A stretch of DNA of 6,469 nt from contig JACCVE010000161.1 in NCBI GenBank assembly GCA_013698285.1, positions 1-6,469 of the forward strand, read 5' to 3'. This document shows positions 5,462 through 6,469 of the stretch, one piece after another; position 1 is the first letter of the stretch; each line of letters starts with the position of its first letter. The notes below the pieces were generated by a model. That model had not been told where the DNA came from. It did no database searches and worked only from the letters and a program-made list of their open reading frames with translations. Source of the DNA: Chloroflexia bacterium. GTDB taxonomy: Bacteria > Chloroflexota > Chloroflexia > Thermomicrobiales > UBA6265. The translations under genes and the position numbers were made by a program.

Positions 5462-5517
5462 GCCGGCGAAACCGCGTCACCGGTCTCGCCGGCATCACCG
5501 GCCCGTGGTCCGTGATG
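5462..5517 (-). terminator. Two adjacent stem-loops after cupredoxin gene
   Basis: The first, reached 11 bases after the stop codon, pairs CATCAC (5493-5498) with GTGATG (5512-5517). The second pairs GCCGGCGA (5462-5469) with TCGCCGGC (5486-5493), continued after a one-by-one mismatch by ACCG (5471-5474) with CGGT (5481-5484), for 12 base pairs in all with a 6-base loop. They share base 5493, so they are adjacent or mutually exclusive at that base. No T-tract follows. The position between a gene end and a candidate promoter suits termination. Confidence 0.5.
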
Positions 5518-5528
5518 GTGACTCACGA

Positions 5529-5933
5529 TCATTCCTGCCAGGCACTGTCCCTATCCGTCACCACGACTTCCCCCCGCATGAAGTAGTGCAGGGTGCACCG
5601 GTAGGAGTAGGTCCCCGGCTCGGTGAACGTGTGGGCGAACTCGCCCGTGACCTGGTTCGGGGACTCGAACGCGTCGCCGATGACGTTGTGCTCCTCTTCC
5701 CCCTCCCAATTCCAGGTGAGGGTGCTCCCGGCCGGGACCTCGACCGCGGCCGGGTCGAACTCGGAATCGCGGATCGACACCTCGGTCACCCCGCCGACCG
5801 GGTCGCCGGGATCGAGCATGGCCCGAAACACCAGCGTCAGGGCGACGCCGGCGATGGCCAGGACGAGGAGACCGCCAACGATCAAGCGCACGGGGCGGCG
5901 CGAGCGGGGAGAGCGCGGGGATGGCGTGTTCAT
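5529..5933 (-). CDS. Membrane-anchored amicyanin/plastocyanin-like cupredoxin
   Basis: This 134-residue protein is a small blue (type 1) copper protein that would carry single electrons on the outer face of the cytoplasmic membrane. An Arg-rich start (residues 7-16) and a hydrophobic segment at about 17-37 form an uncleaved-looking anchor with the N-terminus inside; no lipobox or twin-arginine motif is seen. The cupredoxin domain spans about 48-126. The ligand set is complete: His82 in EEHNV, then Cys113, His116 and Met119 in YRCTLHYFMRGEVVV. The C-x2-H-x2-M spacing and the FMRG ending recall amicyanin (CTPHPFMRG). The ATG at 5931-5933 follows GGAGGA (5940-5945) at 6 bases. It begins 49 bases after the epimerase gene and probably shares its transcript. 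The redox partner cannot be inferred from this window; no methylamine dehydrogenase or photosynthetic gene is nearby. A structural or copper-handling role is an alternative. Confidence 0.88.
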   Translation of the reverse strand: MNTPSPRSPRSRRPVRLIVGGLLVLAIAGVALTLVFRAMLDPGDPVGGVTEVSIRDSEFDPAAVEVPAGSTLTWNWEGEEEHNVIGDAFESPNQVTGEFAHTFTEPGTYSYRCTLHYFMRGEVVVTDRDSAWQE

Positions 5934-5982
5934 CGGGGTTCCTCCAGGATTCGTAGGCGGTAGGCGGTACGAGGACGCTGCG
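5934..5982 (-). other. Spacer with repeated TAGGCGG heptamers
   Basis: The 49-base spacer between the epimerase stop and the cupredoxin start holds TAGGCGG (plus strand) in tandem at 5954-5960 and 5961-5967. A third copy at 5984-5990 overlaps the epimerase stop codon. The copy at 5954-5960 is part of the 10-base element shared with the leader of the PLP enzyme gene. I see no promoter, which suits co-transcription. Confidence 0.5.
5951..5960 (-). promoter_or_regulatory. Leader element shared with PLP enzyme gene (copy 2)
   Basis: CCGCCTACGA in the transcript, 17 bases before the cupredoxin start and just ahead of its GGAGGA ribosome binding site. It is identical to 5367-5376. Confidence 0.5.
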
Positions 5983-6469
5983 CTAGGCGGTCTTCGGGGT
6001 GCCGTGATCCCGGAACCAGGCCACGGTCTGGCGGATGGCCTCCGGGTGGGGCGTGACCGGCGATGGGCCGAAGGTCGCTTGGAAACGTGTCGCGTCGATC
6101 ACGAATGGCGCCGCCGTCTGGTACCAGATGTCCGGCAACTCGCGCACCGGGGGGACGAACAGGCCGACCGCGCGGGCCATGGGCTTCGACATCGCGCGGG
6201 CTCTGGGAGATCGTCCGGCCGCGTCGAAGACCAACCCGAAGAATTCCCGGGCCGTCAATGGTCCGGCGGCGGGCAACACCCAGGCCTGGCCATCGGCGGC
6301 GGCGTCGGTGCCGAGGGTCACCAGTCCCCGGGCGATGTCCCCCAAGAAGTGGAACGTATGCGGCTGGTCGAGTGAGGCTGGCCACGAGACCGTCTTGCCG
6401 CGGACCGCGGCGCCGAACACGTGCTCCCCGGCGGCGCTGCCGGCCCCGCCCGGGCCGTAGTAATCGGAG
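5983..6469 (-). CDS. NAD-dependent epimerase/dehydratase, C-terminal part
   Basis: This is the last 161 residues of an extended short-chain dehydrogenase/reductase; the 5' end lies beyond the right edge of the window. The visible part begins SDYYGPGG, matching the R(A/G)SDxYGPG segment after the catalytic YxxxK of NAD-dependent epimerases. It continues through DQPHTFHFLGDIARGLVTLG, the usual substrate-domain stretch, to LTAREFFGLVFDAAG and the C-terminal AIRQTVAWFRDHG. The Rossmann nucleotide-binding part and the catalytic Tyr/Lys are therefore not in the window. The frame stays open from the stop at 5983-5985 to the window edge, so the GTG at 6418-6420 is internal rather than the start. Relatives I recall act on nucleotide-sugars or similar substrates, but substrate cannot be assigned from this fragment. 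It is upstream of, and probably co-transcribed with, the cupredoxin gene; the functional link between them is unclear. Confidence 0.88.
   Translation of the reverse strand, partial: SDYYGPGGAGSAAGEHVFGAAVRGKTVSWPASLDQPHTFHFLGDIARGLVTLGTDAAADGQAWVLPAAGPLTAREFFGLVFDAAGRSPRARAMSKPMARAVGLFVPPVRELPDIWYQTAAPFVIDATRFQATFGPSPVTPHPEAIRQTVAWFRDHGTPKTA

Noticed and set aside
5441..5470. tRNA T-arm-like sequence GTTCGAATCCGG on the plus strand, possible tRNA or attachment site
   Set aside because: The canonical T-stem would have two mismatches, and CCGGA/TCCGG pairs only in a shifted register. No acceptor stem, D-arm or anticodon arm can be placed upstream. A 13-base match to the same string occurs inside the sulfurtransferase gene at 1702-1714, as expected by chance.

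Overview
This is a very GC-rich stretch of bacterial chromosome in which every recognisable gene lies on the minus strand, so transcription runs from right to left. The proteins resemble those of GC-rich Gram-positive-type and Chloroflexota/Thermomicrobia-type bacteria: an actinobacterial-style two-domain thiosulfate sulfurtransferase with a CRIGER loop, a mycobacterial-style MetB, and a membrane-anchored amicyanin-like cupredoxin. My best guess is a Thermomicrobia/Sphaerobacter-like member of the Chloroflexota, with Actinomycetota second. This is inference from remembered protein similarity, not from a marker gene. No phage, transposase, integrase, CRISPR array, tRNA or rRNA is visible.

Layout in the direction of transcription (right to left): (a) 6469-5983, the 3' part of an NAD-dependent epimerase/dehydratase cut by the window edge; (b) 5933-5529, a membrane-anchored type 1 copper protein that probably shares the epimerase transcript; (c) 5517-5351, two adjacent stem-loops, a weak promoter and a leader; (d) 5350-4124, a PLP-dependent cystathionine gamma-synthase/lyase; (e) 4123-3540, a non-coding gap with a terminator-like hairpin, an AT-richer island, a candidate promoter and a strong leader hairpin; (f) 3539-2637, a response-regulator-like protein whose receiver domain and GGDEF-like domain both lack their key residues; (g) 2636-1942, a second non-coding gap with a candidate promoter and a long leader; (h) 1941-37, a probable three-gene operon of two-domain sulfurtransferase, NifU/IscU-type Fe-S scaffold and single-domain rhodanese.

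The theme is sulfur. The left operon joins two persulfide-forming rhodanese proteins to an Fe-S scaffold, and the PLP enzyme handles homocysteine/cysteine transsulfuration. No cysteine desulfurase is present in the window, so the sulfur donor for the scaffold is either encoded elsewhere or is a rhodanese persulfide. The points most worth a second look are the doubly degenerate REC-GGDEF protein, the desulfurase-free sulfur operon with its 9-bp tandem repeat in front of the scaffold gene, and a 10-bp element at matching distances upstream of two start codons. I do not see convincing evidence for a wholly new multi-gene system.
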